Assembly: GCA_910586655.1 (NCBI GenBank)
Contig: CAJUIR010000002.1
Coordinates: 226,778 to 290,777, forward strand
DNA length: 64,000 nt
Direction of reading: 5' to 3'
DNA from: an uncultured Christensenellaceae bacterium
GTDB taxonomy: Bacteria > Bacillota > Clostridia > Christensenellales > Borkfalkiaceae
Shown here piece after piece: positions 8,347-17,538 of this stretch (positions within the stretch are counted from its first letter, which is position 1; each line of letters begins with the position of its first letter). Both the position numbers and the translations under genes were made by a program. Below the pieces are notes generated by a model. That model was not told where the DNA came from and searched no databases. It saw only the letters and a list, made by a program, of their open reading frames with translations.

Positions 8347-9769
8347 ACTTTACGAGATCCAACAGATTTACGGCTTTTCTATTTTGAAGCCGCTTTCTTT
8401 GGTGTTAAGTTTATTCTCTGCAATTGTGCTTGCATGCAGAGAATGGGATTCGTCGCACTTCGCAATCGTAATGCTGCCCGCCGTATTTTTATTGACGGCG
8501 TTGTTATTCGATTACAATAAAAACGTAAAAGGGTTGGGCAGTTTTATCATTGTGATCGCATATTTATTGCGGTTTACGGTCTTTCCCGTGATCATTTCTC
8601 TCGGTTCTTACCGTACCGACGTGGAAGAATCGGTTTATCTTCCTTATTTCGATCAGGCATGCGTGATCATGATCATCGAATTGCTGGCGGTATTTTTGTT
8701 GCTTTCATGGCTCGGGACGAGAAGTTATCGCAAACATCGGGCGGAAGCGGAAAACGTGCGTCAAAACGCAAGTGAAAATCCGCGCAAATATAAATCGGTA
8801 AAAGCGATCATTTTCGTCTTATTGGCGTACGTTCTGTTTGTAGCATTTTGTTTTCCGCAATTATTTACAACCTATTGGCGCATTATTTTCTTTATGGGAG
8901 ATTCGTTTGCGCGTCTGGAACGGTTGAATGCGCTGATCAGCCAAATACCCGGGATTATTTATTATCCCTTCAAGTACAGCGCGGAATTATTGCATTATCT
9001 CATTCCGATCTATTTGGTTGCACGTGTGAACCATTCCCGATTAACGGTGGCGCAGAAGTGGGCGGTTGCTTTGCTCATCGCAATCGCTGCTTTTTCCGTA
9101 TTAACTTCCGAACAGATCAATTCCATCATTGTCGTGCTTTGTATCGTGATCTATATGCTGGTCAGTCATAAACAGAGCAGTAAAATTATTGTGCCGTTGG
9201 GCGTGGTCGGCGCGGCGTTTGTCAGTGTTTTTGTGCTGAAAAATATTGCAAATGTATTCGATGTGGGCAGCCTCGGCCGTATCCTCAACAATTATTTCGA
9301 AGGGCCGATCAACGTTGCCTTGTCCGTGCATATGAAAGTTCATTCCGATCTCGGTATCGGCGGATTTTTTGCGGATATCGTAAAAAATATTCCCGTATTA
9401 GAGCGGTTGGTTTCCCATCCCGATCTGAATATTATGTTCGGCGACGAGTACGGGATGCCCGGAGCGATCATTCCGATGAGCGGTTACGGTTTTTACTATT
9501 TCGGTTATATCGGTAGTTGTCTTCCCGCGTTGGCGGTCGTGCTTGCCGTAAATTGGTTTGATGAATTACAACGCAAATCTCGAAGCGGCATCGGGAAATT
9601 GATTATGTACGTTTGCACCGTGCATCTTTCGCTCAGCGTGTTCATGTATACGCTTTGCATCGTCTATGCGAATATCATTCCCTTCTTTTTACCGATGTTG
9701 ATTGTGCGATATTTTGCAGAAAACAGGAGAATCGTCTGTAATGTTCCGAGCATGCAGTACGCGTCGTAA
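8327..9769 (+). CDS. Oligosaccharide repeat-unit polymerase, Wzy-like membrane protein
   Basis: A 480-residue protein with many hydrophobic segments, roughly 10 to 12, and a longer polar loop in the middle (about 130-150). Composition and position between glycosyltransferases and a flippase suggest a Wzy polymerase, which joins lipid-linked repeat units on the outer face of the membrane. Wzy proteins are poorly conserved, so this is inference from topology and context. The start is GTG at 8327, preceded by GAGG at 8316-8319. A start here means a 20-base overlap with the upstream gene. Confidence 0.68.
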   Translation: MKTKYTKLYEIQQIYGFSILKPLSLVLSLFSAIVLACREWDSSHFAIVMLPAVFLLTALLFDYNKNVKGLGSFIIVIAYLLRFTVFPVIISLGSYRTDVEESVYLPYFDQACVIMIIELLAVFLLLSWLGTRSYRKHRAEAENVRQNASENPRKYKSVKAIIFVLLAYVLFVAFCFPQLFTTYWRIIFFMGDSFARLERLNALISQIPGIIYYPFKYSAELLHYLIPIYLVARVNHSRLTVAQKWAVALLIAIAAFSVLTSEQINSIIVVLCIVIYMLVSHKQSSKIIVPLGVVGAAFVSVFVLKNIANVFDVGSLGRILNNYFEGPINVALSVHMKVHSDLGIGGFFADIVKNIPVLERLVSHPDLNIMFGDEYGMPGAIIPMSGYGFYYFGYIGSCLPALAVVLAVNWFDELQRKSRSGIGKLIMYVCTVHLSLSVFMYTLCIVYANIIPFFLPMLIVRYFAENRRIVCNVPSMQYAS

Positions 9770-9818
9770 AACGGCGTAATTAAATTACATTCTAACAACG
9801 ACGGTTGGAAATACGCGC

Positions 9819-11453
9819 ATGGATAAAAAAAGAAGTTTACTGAACGTAAGCGTTTCGATCGGCTTTAAATTTGTTATTATTATTTTGGAAATCTTCGTAA
9901 GGCGGTTTTTGATCCGATATGTCGGAAACGAGATCAACGGATTAAACTCGCTTTATATATCCATACTCGATTTTCTGGCGATTGCGGAACTCGGCGTGGG
10001 CGGTGCGATCACTTATTGTATGTATCAGCCGATTGTGGACGGCGACCGTGAAAAAACCGCAGCGTTATATCACTTATTTCAAAAACTTTATTGGATCATC
10101 GGGGCTGTGATCGTGGTCGTCGGATGCGCGATCATGCCGCTTTTGCCTTATCTGGCGAAAGATTATGCCGAAGCGAACGTGAATTTATATCTCACGTTTG
10201 CGTTGATGCTTTCTTCCGTCGCGATTACGTATTTGTTCAGCGCGAAGACTTCGCTCATCAATGCCTATAAGGATAATTATATCGTCAATACTGTTTCTTC
10301 TCTCGGAAGAATCGTACAATGCGGGCTGCAAATGCTCGTGTTATTTTTGACCGGTTCGTTTATCTGGTATTTGGTTTGCCGCATCATCTCTTCTGTCCTG
10401 CAATGGGTCGCTACGGAAACGATCGCAAGATACAAACACGGAGATATTATCAAGATAAAATCTTCCGTGGATTCCGAAACCAAAAAAGAAGTCACAAAAA
10501 ACGTGAAAGCCATGTTTATGCATAAAATCGGCGGAATTTTGGTCAACACTGCCGACAGCATCATTATTTCTTCGTTTATCGGCATTCTTATTTTAGGAAA
10601 ATATTCCAATTATACTGCGATCGTCATTGCAATGACAAGCGTGCTGACGCTGTGCTTCACGCCGCTCACCTCTGTCGTGGGTCACATGTTTGTGGAAGAG
10701 GGAAGGGAAACGGCAAAAAAATACTGTGGCGTATTTCATACGTTGAATTTTGTTTTGGGGATGGTGTTTTTCCTCGGATATTATGCCGTGGCAGACAATT
10801 TGGTCGGCGTGCTGTTCGGTGCCGAATTGGAATTGGCGAAATCGGTTTCCTTTGTTATTACTTTAAATTATTTCATTCAATTTATGCGCCAGGGCTGTAT
10901 GCTGTTCCGCGACGCTACCGGAACGTTTTATAACGACCGTTGGAAACCGTTGTTTGAAGGAATCATCAACATCGGACTGTCCGTGTTGTTTGTCTGCGTG
11001 TTTCCAGAGGACTATAAAGTGGTCGGCGTAATTGCTGCTACGATCATCACCAACTTGTTTATTTGTCATATCATCGAACCTTATGTCTTGTATAAACATG
11101 CGTTTCGTTCCGGTATGAAACAATATTACGTGCAGAACTATGCATATATCCTCATTTTCGGAGGAATTTTGGCGGCATTGAATTTCAGCATGGTAACGCT
11201 TGAAAATCAATGGCTGGAACTGCTTGCTAACGGCGGAATCGCGCTTGCGCTTTCGATCGTTCCCTGCATTGCAGCAATCGTTCTGAATCGGGATTTTTCG
11301 AACATCATGAAGAACATACTTCGGAAAATATTCCGTCGGCGAGTTCAATCCGAAACCGTGTCGGACGTTTGCAATGATCCGAAGTTTTCTGCGAACGATT
11401 CGGAAGCGAAAAGTGCAGACGGTGAAAACAACCAGGAAGAGGAGAGATTTTAA
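9819..11453 (+). CDS. Polysaccharide repeat-unit flippase, Wzx-like
   Basis: A 544-residue polytopic protein of the MOP exporter superfamily (polysaccharide transporter branch). The N-terminal region KFVIIILEIFVRRFLIRYVG followed by an NEINGLNSLY motif is typical of Wzx/Cps flippases, and about 12 to 14 hydrophobic segments follow. It would move undecaprenyl-linked repeats across the membrane before polymerisation. The last 60 residues are soluble and charged, longer than in many relatives. A 49-base gap separates it from the Wzy-like gene and a terminator follows, so it closes the operon. Confidence 0.82.
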   Translation: MDKKRSLLNVSVSIGFKFVIIILEIFVRRFLIRYVGNEINGLNSLYISILDFLAIAELGVGGAITYCMYQPIVDGDREKTAALYHLFQKLYWIIGAVIVVVGCAIMPLLPYLAKDYAEANVNLYLTFALMLSSVAITYLFSAKTSLINAYKDNYIVNTVSSLGRIVQCGLQMLVLFLTGSFIWYLVCRIISSVLQWVATETIARYKHGDIIKIKSSVDSETKKEVTKNVKAMFMHKIGGILVNTADSIIISSFIGILILGKYSNYTAIVIAMTSVLTLCFTPLTSVVGHMFVEEGRETAKKYCGVFHTLNFVLGMVFFLGYYAVADNLVGVLFGAELELAKSVSFVITLNYFIQFMRQGCMLFRDATGTFYNDRWKPLFEGIINIGLSVLFVCVFPEDYKVVGVIAATIITNLFICHIIEPYVLYKHAFRSGMKQYYVQNYAYILIFGGILAALNFSMVTLENQWLELLANGGIALALSIVPCIAAIVLNRDFSNIMKNILRKIFRRRVQSETVSDVCNDPKFSANDSEAKSADGENNQEEERF

Positions 11454-11471
11454 AATACAGTTTTATATGAA

Positions 11472-11504
11472 TTAACCGGCATTTTAAATGTCGGTTAATT
11501 TTTT
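11472..11504 (+). terminator. Intrinsic terminator after the polysaccharide operon
   Basis: A 13-bp stem with one G-T pair (TTAACCGGCATTT paired with AAATGTCGGTTAA) is followed directly by six T residues. It lies 19 bases after the flippase stop and ends the + strand polysaccharide operon. Confidence 0.85.
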
Positions 11505-11587
11505 GCGAAGAATGTCATATTTTCGTATTTTTCCCTTACATTCGACATAGATATAAAATACAGTTTTGTCGAAAAAGGGGATTTTTT

Positions 11588-11857
11588 ATGTGGAGGAATA
11601 TCGAAGAGCGCGTGATCGCTTGCGCGGAATATATCGTTGAAACGGGTTGTACCGTTCGGGCATGCGCTAATTATGTCGGTTCCAGCAAATCGACCGTACA
11701 TAAAGATGTAACGGAGCGTCTTGCGTCGATCGATGCGGCGCTTTGGGAAAAAGTGCAGTCGGTATTGGAAGTCAATCTGCAAGAACGGCATTTACGGGGC
11801 GGCGCGGCAACCAAACGGAAATATTTGGGAGAAAAAGAGGAAAGCGAAGGGAAGTAA
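11588..11857 (+). CDS. spoIIID: Sporulation transcription factor SpoIIID
   Basis: An 89-residue DNA-binding protein matching the SpoIIID family in length and pattern (IEERVIACAEYIVE at the start, then a helix-turn-helix with SKSTVHKDVTERL at about 33-45 and a basic tail). SpoIIID works in the mother cell during sporulation, activating and repressing sigma-E genes. The ATG is preceded by AAAGGGGA, a clear ribosome binding site. Its presence is the best direct sign that this organism belongs to an endospore-forming lineage. It is monocistronic between the polysaccharide terminator and the next promoter. Confidence 0.93.
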   Translation: MWRNIEERVIACAEYIVETGCTVRACANYVGSSKSTVHKDVTERLASIDAALWEKVQSVLEVNLQERHLRGGAATKRKYLGEKEESEGK

Positions 11858-11913
11858 AAATCTTCAGTTTCCAAATCAAGGTAAAATTTCCGAAAAAAAG
11901 CGTAAATTGCGTC

Positions 11914-11942
11914 TTGAAAATTATCATCGGATATGATATAAT
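11914..11942 (+). promoter_or_regulatory. Sigma-A promoter for the dehydratase activase pair
   Basis: TTGAAA at 11914-11919 and TATAAT at 11937-11942 with a 17-base spacer, 36 bases before the ATG at 11978. Confidence 0.75.
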
Positions 11943-11977
11943 AAACCAAACGAAAAAAAGTACGAAAGAGATACCGT

Positions 11978-14905
11978 ATGGCTAAATTATTGGGGATTGA
12001 CGTCGGTTCCACCACGGTAAAAGTATGCGTGATCGATGAAGCGGGGAAGATACTCTATACTTCTTACGAGCGTCATTTTTCCCGCGTGAAAGAATGCGTT
12101 GCGGCGGAACTGGAAAAGGTCCGCCCTTTCGGCATGCAATACAAAGTTTGTATCACGGGTTCTGCGGGACTCGGACTTGCCCAGCGCGGAAATATTCCTT
12201 TCGTGCAGGAAGTTCAATCTGCTTACGGCGCGATCAAAGCGCTTTATCCCGAAGCGGACGCGGCGATCGAATTGGGCGGAGAGGACGCGAAAATCATATT
12301 TATCACGGGCGGGACCGAACAGCGCATGAACGGAAGTTGCGCGGGCGGTACGGGTGCGTTTATCGATCAGATGGCAACGTTGCTTGATCTCACGGTATCC
12401 GAAATGGACGATTTGGCGCTTAAAGCGGAAAAAATCTATCCCATTGCTTCCCGCTGCGGCGTATTTGCCAAGTCCGATATTCAGCCGCTTCTCAATCAGG
12501 GCGCGAGCAAATCGGACATTTCGGCTTCTATTTTTCAGGCGGTTGTAGATCAAACGGTCTCCGGTTTGGCGCAGGGGCGACGCATCAAGGGAAAAGTGCT
12601 GTTTCTCGGCGGTCCGTTATATTTTTTGAAATCTTTGCGCAAAGCCTTTCAAACGACGCTCGGATTGGACGGTGAACACGCAATCTTCCCCAAGGACGCG
12701 CCCTGCTTTATGGCGATCGGCGCGGCAATGTATGCGGCGAACTCCAAAGAAGAATCTCTCGGCGAAATTACGGCGCGGCTTGCATTCGTTTCCGATCATT
12801 CGGACATCACCGTCGGACAGCCGCTTTTTGCAGACAGGCGCGAATACGACGAATTTGTTTCCCGTCATAAGCGGAGCGATCTGGAATTTGAGGACATTCA
12901 TACTTATCGCGGAGAGGCGTACCTCGGCATCGATTCTGGTTCGACGACGACCAAACTGATGCTCATTACGCCCGAGTCCAAAATTTTATATTCTCATTAT
13001 CAGACGAATAACGGTCAGCCGCTCGATATTGTGGCGGCGAAAATCCGCGAAATTTACGGGTTAACGCAGAATAGGATTGCCATCCGCGGCGCGTGCGTAA
13101 CGGGCTACGGAGAAGATATGATGAAGGCAGCGCTGAAAATCGATTTCGGGATCGTTGAAACGATGGCGCATTTCAAAGCGGCGTTGCATTTCAATTCCGA
13201 AGTGGATTTTATTATCGATATCGGCGGACAGGACATCAAATGCTTTAAAGTGAAAAACCATGCGATCGATTCGATCATGCTAAACGAAGCATGTTCTTCC
13301 GGCTGCGGTTCGTTCATTCAGACCTTTGCGAAAGCAATGGGAATGGAGATAGAGGAGTTTTCACGGCTGGGACTGTTTGCAAAGCATCCCGTGGAACTCG
13401 GTTCGCGCTGTACCGTATTCATGAACAGTTCGGTCAAGCAGGCGCAGAAAGAGGGCGCAAGCGTAGAAGATATTTCGGCAGGGCTGTCTTCTTCCATCGT
13501 AAAAAATGCGATCTATAAAGTGATCCGTGCGCGAACGCCCGAAGAATTGGGCGATCATATCGTCGTACAGGGCGGGACGTTCCTCAACGACGCGGTGTTG
13601 CGCTCCTTTGAAAAGGAAACGGGGAAAGAGGTTGTGCGTCCCGCGATCGCAGGGTTGATGGGCGCGTTCGGCGCGGCGCTTTACGCCATGGAAAATACTT
13701 CGGAAAACGTACTGATCAGTTCGCTGATCACAGCAGCGGAATTAGACCGATTTACCTATTCGTCGCAATCGGTCAACTGCCGCGGGTGTACTTCCAAATG
13801 TAACGTGAACATTCTTACTTTTTCCGACGGACGGAAATTCATATCCGGCAACAAGTGCGAACGCGGCGCGGGAATGAAAGTTCCCGAAAACCGTCCCGAC
13901 ATCTATGCCTATAAATACGAACGATTATTGAATCTGCCTTCTAAAAAGAAGGGCGTGCGCGGGAAAGTCGGGCTTCCGTTGCAACTTGTCATGTTCGAGC
14001 AACTTCCGCTCTGGACGGCATTTTTCGAAACCTGCGGATTCGAAGTCGTGCTTTCGGAAAAGAGTTCCCGCGAACTGTATTTTAAAGGTCAGCATACCGT
14101 AGCAAGCGATACCGCCTGTTATCCTGCAAAACTGATGCACGGGCATATCGAATCGCTGTTAGATCAGCAAGTCGATTTTATCTTTTATCCCTGTGAAAGT
14201 TACAATATCAAACAGGAAGGGTCGGTCAATTATTACAACTGTCCCGTGGTCGCGTATTATCCCGAATTGCTGAAAGCCAATAACGAGCGACTCGGTTCCG
14301 ACAATTTTATCATGCCCTATCTCAATCCCAATCATGAAAAGAAGACGGTGCAGGCGCTTGCCCGTGCTTTGAAACGTTATCGTATTCCCGTAAGCCTCAT
14401 TCGCCGCGGATACCGCGAAGGGATGAAGCGGTTGGCGGAATACCACGCGGACGTAGTTAACGAGGGGAAAAAGATTTCGGAACAGGCGAAGCGCGAGCAT
14501 TTAAATGTGATCGTACTTGCAGGCAGGCCCTATCATGCAGATCCGGAAATCAACCACGGCATCAATAAACTGTTGTGTTCGCTGGGGTGCGCGGTGCTTT
14601 CCGAAGACGCCGTGTTCGAAGAGGGAAACTATGTAAAAGTGGACGTATTGGATCAATGGACGTACCATGCGAGGCTTTACCGCGCGGCGGAATACGTCTC
14701 CCGCCATAAAGATACCGATCTGGTGCAACTGGTTTCATTCGGCTGCGGGATCGACGCCATTACGACGGATGAAGTGCGCACCATTTTGGAGCGGAACGGG
14801 AAACTTTATACGCAAATCAAGATCGACGAAATCAACAATCTCGGCGTAGTGAAAATCAGACTGCGCTCTATGCTTGCCGCAATCGAGGAACAAAGCAGAA
14901 AATGA
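11978..14905 (+). CDS. Acyl-CoA dehydratase activase, two BcrAD/BadFG ATPase domains
   Basis: A 975-residue protein with two ASKHA-type ATPase domains. The first begins KLLGIDVGSTTVKVCVID; the second begins near residue 311 at YLGIDSGSTTTKLMLI. Each has a glycine-rich phosphate loop and cysteine motifs (NGSCAGGTGAFIDQM and ACSSGCGSFIQTF) that in known activases hold a [4Fe-4S] cluster between subunits. A C-terminal DUF2229-like region follows from about 660. Activases drive ATP-dependent electron transfer to 2-hydroxyacyl-CoA dehydratases, but the physiological role of this long form is not settled. It overlaps the next gene by four bases (ATGA). Confidence 0.82.
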   Translation: MAKLLGIDVGSTTVKVCVIDEAGKILYTSYERHFSRVKECVAAELEKVRPFGMQYKVCITGSAGLGLAQRGNIPFVQEVQSAYGAIKALYPEADAAIELGGEDAKIIFITGGTEQRMNGSCAGGTGAFIDQMATLLDLTVSEMDDLALKAEKIYPIASRCGVFAKSDIQPLLNQGASKSDISASIFQAVVDQTVSGLAQGRRIKGKVLFLGGPLYFLKSLRKAFQTTLGLDGEHAIFPKDAPCFMAIGAAMYAANSKEESLGEITARLAFVSDHSDITVGQPLFADRREYDEFVSRHKRSDLEFEDIHTYRGEAYLGIDSGSTTTKLMLITPESKILYSHYQTNNGQPLDIVAAKIREIYGLTQNRIAIRGACVTGYGEDMMKAALKIDFGIVETMAHFKAALHFNSEVDFIIDIGGQDIKCFKVKNHAIDSIMLNEACSSGCGSFIQTFAKAMGMEIEEFSRLGLFAKHPVELGSRCTVFMNSSVKQAQKEGASVEDISAGLSSSIVKNAIYKVIRARTPEELGDHIVVQGGTFLNDAVLRSFEKETGKEVVRPAIAGLMGAFGAALYAMENTSENVLISSLITAAELDRFTYSSQSVNCRGCTSKCNVNILTFSDGRKFISGNKCERGAGMKVPENRPDIYAYKYERLLNLPSKKKGVRGKVGLPLQLVMFEQLPLWTAFFETCGFEVVLSEKSSRELYFKGQHTVASDTACYPAKLMHGHIESLLDQQVDFIFYPCESYNIKQEGSVNYYNCPVVAYYPELLKANNERLGSDNFIMPYLNPNHEKKTVQALARALKRYRIPVSLIRRGYREGMKRLAEYHADVVNEGKKISEQAKREHLNVIVLAGRPYHADPEINHGINKLLCSLGCAVLSEDAVFEEGNYVKVDVLDQWTYHARLYRAAEYVSRHKDTDLVQLVSFGCGIDAITTDEVRTILERNGKLYTQIKIDEINNLGVVKIRLRSMLAAIEEQSRK

Positions 14906-16176
14906 TCAACGAAAGTAAAACGACAATCGACTATACCGAAGAGTATCCGCTCTTTACCTCGGAAATGAGGAAGGATTATACGATCCTGGTGCCTGACATG
15001 CTGCCTTGGCATTTCGAGATTTTTCTGCATATCATGCGCCGCGAGGGGTACAAGACCGAACTGCTGCACAATAGCGGCCGCGCCGTCATCGACGAGGGAT
15101 TGAAGCATGTTCATAACGATACGTGTTTCCCTGCGCTTTGCGTGATCGGACAGTATCTCGACGCGCTGAAAAGCGGAAAGTACGACGTTGACCGTACGGC
15201 AGTACTCATTACACAGACGGGCGGCGGCTGCCGCGCGAGCAATTATCTTCCGCTCATCAGGCGTGCGCTGAAAGCGGAGTTTCCAAACGTACCCGTTCTG
15301 TCGCTCAATTTTGCAGGCTTGGAAAAAGGAAATTCGCTGCAACTCGGTTTAAAACTTCTTGCAAAATTCGGATACGCCATGTTTTACGGCGATCTGTTGA
15401 TGTACTGTTTTAACCAGACCAAGCCCTATGAAAAAACCGCGGGAGAAACCGATTCCGTTCGCGAGCATTGTATCGGATTTATCAAGCAAATGTTCGACGA
15501 AGGGAAACAGAAAAAGTTGACCTATTGCGCGAAAACAATATTAAATGCGTTCACAGGCGTTTCCGTTTCAAAGGAAGAAAAAGTGAAAGTGGGGATCGTG
15601 GGCGAAATTTACGTCAAGTATTCTCCGCTCGGGAATTCTCATCTGGAAGAATTTCTCCTGTCCGAACAATGCGAACCCGTTGTACCCGCGCTTGCCGATT
15701 TTATCTTTTATTGTCTTACCAATTCGCTGAACGACGTGAAACGGTACGGGATCAATTCCAAGAGCCGTCTGTTGTTTTCGTTCGGCTACCGTTGGTTGTA
15801 CAAAAAGCAGAAAAAGTTGATTGCGCTTATGAAAAAACAGGGAAGATTCGAACCCTTCCACGATTTCGAGCATTTAAAACAATGCGCCGACCGTGTGATC
15901 GATCAGGGCGTGAAGATGGGGGAGGGCTGGTTGATCCCTGCGGAGATGGTGGCGCTTGCTGAATCCGGCACGCAAAACATCGTGTGTGCGCAGCCGTTCG
16001 GGTGCCTTCCCAATCATATCGCAGGAAAGGGCGCGGCGCGCAACGTCAAGGAACTTTGTCCCGAAGCCAATATCGTGGCGGTTGATTACGATCCCTCCGC
16101 AACGCGCGTCAATCAGGAAAACCGCATCAAACTGATGCTTTCCACTGCAAGGGAAAAATTGAAGGGAAAGAAATAA
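14902..16176 (+). CDS. 2-hydroxyacyl-CoA dehydratase-like (HgdB-type) protein
   Basis: A 424-residue protein resembling the C-terminal dehydratase-like part of long activase-related proteins. Cysteine-containing motifs (HNDTCFPALCVIGQ, QTGGGCRASNYL, FGCLPNHIAGKG) are candidate iron-sulfur ligands. In many clostridia, as I recall, the activase and this region form one chain of about 1400 residues; here they are two frames overlapping by ATGA, and together they total 1399 residues. This suggests gene fission with translational coupling, or fusion elsewhere. The substrate is unknown. Confidence 0.76.
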   Translation: MINESKTTIDYTEEYPLFTSEMRKDYTILVPDMLPWHFEIFLHIMRREGYKTELLHNSGRAVIDEGLKHVHNDTCFPALCVIGQYLDALKSGKYDVDRTAVLITQTGGGCRASNYLPLIRRALKAEFPNVPVLSLNFAGLEKGNSLQLGLKLLAKFGYAMFYGDLLMYCFNQTKPYEKTAGETDSVREHCIGFIKQMFDEGKQKKLTYCAKTILNAFTGVSVSKEEKVKVGIVGEIYVKYSPLGNSHLEEFLLSEQCEPVVPALADFIFYCLTNSLNDVKRYGINSKSRLLFSFGYRWLYKKQKKLIALMKKQGRFEPFHDFEHLKQCADRVIDQGVKMGEGWLIPAEMVALAESGTQNIVCAQPFGCLPNHIAGKGAARNVKELCPEANIVAVDYDPSATRVNQENRIKLMLSTAREKLKGKK

Positions 16177-16194
16177 AATATTTACGGATATCAA

Positions 16195-16228
16195 ACAAGT
16201 CCTGCATGCTGAACCATGCGGGACTTGT
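16195..16228. terminator. Hairpin between convergent genes
   Basis: A 14-bp stem with one mismatch or wobble (ACAAGTCCTGCATG, loop ctgaac, CATGCGGGACTTGT) followed by a T-rich stretch on the + strand. It lies between the dehydratase-like gene (+) and the DUF4363 gene (-) and may serve both. Confidence 0.7.
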
Positions 16229-16252
16229 CTGATTTTATTATAATCCTGAATT

Positions 16253-16630
16253 TTAAAACACGTTTTCCAAGGCGGGGCTGTAAGTGTCCGGCAGACACGA
16301 ACAGAGATGGATCATCGTTTCCAGATTTGCAAGCGCGTAAGAATATTCTTTCTCGCCGATCAACCGTACGGTTTCCGACATGTAATCGTCAATTTTAGAA
16401 ACGTCGTTGTGAGGGATCCAGACGTGCAGATGTTCTTTTCGGTTTTCCCAAGAAGTCTGCACGGCTTTCGCATCTTCGCCGTTTGCGGTTTCATTTTCGG
16501 TTTTCAGATAGAGCGCGTGCAACTCTTCGCCGAAATCGTGAAACTGTTTAGAAACGTAGAGAGATTCGAAAATCGCCACTCCCGCGAGCAGCGCGATGGA
16601 AGTTAAAATTGCAGTTAGTGATTTTACCAT
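16253..16630 (-). CDS. DUF4363 family protein
   Basis: A 125-residue protein with one N-terminal hydrophobic segment (about 4-24) and a helical, charged remainder (ENRKEHLHVWIPHNDVSKIDDY) typical of DUF4363. The function of the family is unknown. In clostridia it is normally encoded directly after a DUF421 protein, as here: its ATG overlaps the end of the DUF421 gene by seven bases. The single membrane anchor and constant pairing suggest the two form a membrane complex, but that is inference. Confidence 0.82.
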   Translation of the reverse strand: MVKSLTAILTSIALLAGVAIFESLYVSKQFHDFGEELHALYLKTENETANGEDAKAVQTSWENRKEHLHVWIPHNDVSKIDDYMSETVRLIGEKEYSYALANLETMIHLCSCLPDTYSPALENVF

Positions 16631-17313
16631 ATTTTGCCCTCGGGATAATTCACGTGAAAGGTACGGAATTTTTGATTCTTTTCCTGTAAATAAATTTTTC
16701 CCGTGCCGTCCGCCGTCAGAACAAGCACCTTTTTTACGTTTTTAACGCTTTGTTGTTTCAGGATCCCGTCAAAATATTCCTGTCCCAATCCCGTAATGTC
16801 GAGATTCTTTTTGTCGTATTTTCCGTTGTCGATAATGACGAGCGGAAGGGACGTCTGCATTTGTTCGTAATCCTGTTTGGGCAATGCAGAAAACATGCCG
16901 TTGGATTCGTAAAGCGCGTAATCGATACAGTCAAGCGAGAAATAGCCCGCAGTCCGAAGCGATTCGATGAGGTCGGAAACGTCGAGATTGTTGCGTTTTA
17001 ACTGATAATCGTCGATCCCGTTTTTGTTGATGACGACGCTCGGTTTTCCGCTGATAAACGATTTCAGCGGTTTTACTTTCAAATCGACGAGCGTCATGAT
17101 TTCGTGCAGCACAAAAATTGACAGTACGGCGACAATGCCGTAGAGCAGCGGAATCGACGCGTCTGCCATGGGGATGCAGGCAAGATCGGCAATGACGAGC
17201 GTAATAATGAGTTCGAACGGTTGCATTTCGCCGATTTGCCGTTTGCCCATCAAACGCATAATAATCAGAAGCGCAACGAAGATGATCGCCGTGCGGATCA
17301 TGACGAGTACCAT
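16624..17313 (-). CDS. DUF421 membrane protein, YetF/YdfS-like
   Basis: A 229-residue protein with about three transmembrane helices in the first 85 residues (IIFVALLIIMRLMGKRQIG is a family hallmark), then a soluble alpha/beta DUF421 region (residues 90-229). The family is linked to spore or envelope functions in Bacillus (YetF, YdfS, YrbG), without a proven biochemical role. It forms an operon with the DUF4363 gene. The start at 17313 is chosen as the first Met of the conserved MIRTAIIF region; Met5 is an alternative. Confidence 0.82.
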   Translation of the reverse strand: MVLVMIRTAIIFVALLIIMRLMGKRQIGEMQPFELIITLVIADLACIPMADASIPLLYGIVAVLSIFVLHEIMTLVDLKVKPLKSFISGKPSVVINKNGIDDYQLKRNNLDVSDLIESLRTAGYFSLDCIDYALYESNGMFSALPKQDYEQMQTSLPLVIIDNGKYDKKNLDITGLGQEYFDGILKQQSVKNVKKVLVLTADGTGKIYLQEKNQKFRTFHVNYPEGKIW

Positions 17314-17355
17314 AATAAAAGTATTTTGAATTTTTTAAAAAAGTATGTAATTCGC

Positions 17356-17384
17356 TTGCGTTTTTCGCGCGTTTCATTTATAAT
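17356..17384 (+). promoter_or_regulatory. Promoter of the riboswitch/folT transcript
   Basis: TTGCGT at 17356-17361 and a perfect TATAAT at 17379-17384 with a 17-base spacer. Transcription would start near 17391, exactly at the 5' end of the riboswitch. Confidence 0.78.
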
Positions 17385-17389
17385 AACCG

Positions 17390-17538
17390 ACGAAGAGTAG
17401 CCAAAGCGCGTTAAGTGTTGCGAAACGGGACGTTGTTCGCAAACGAAAGGGAATTCCCTGCGGTGCTGCGGCGCGTCCGCTCGATTTGCGCTTTTGCGCT
17501 TTTATTTGCGGACCTCTCAGATTACGGGAGGTTTTTTT
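17390..17538 (+). ncRNA. Tetrahydrofolate (THF-I) riboswitch with expression platform
   Basis: The leader closely follows the THF-I aptamer consensus as I remember it from the Eubacterium siraeum structure: GAGTAG (17395-17400), GCGTTAAGTG (17408-17417), GGGACGTTGTTCGC (17427-17440), ACGAA, then GCGGTGCTGC and CGTCCGCTCG (17474-17483) closing the outer helix. A downstream hairpin (ACCTC at 17512-17516 paired with GAGGT, then seven T residues) contains the GGGAGG ribosome binding site in its 3' arm and ends just before the ATG at 17539. Folate binding could therefore act on termination, on translation, or on both. The gene it precedes is a folate-type ECF S component, which fits. Confidence 0.9.
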
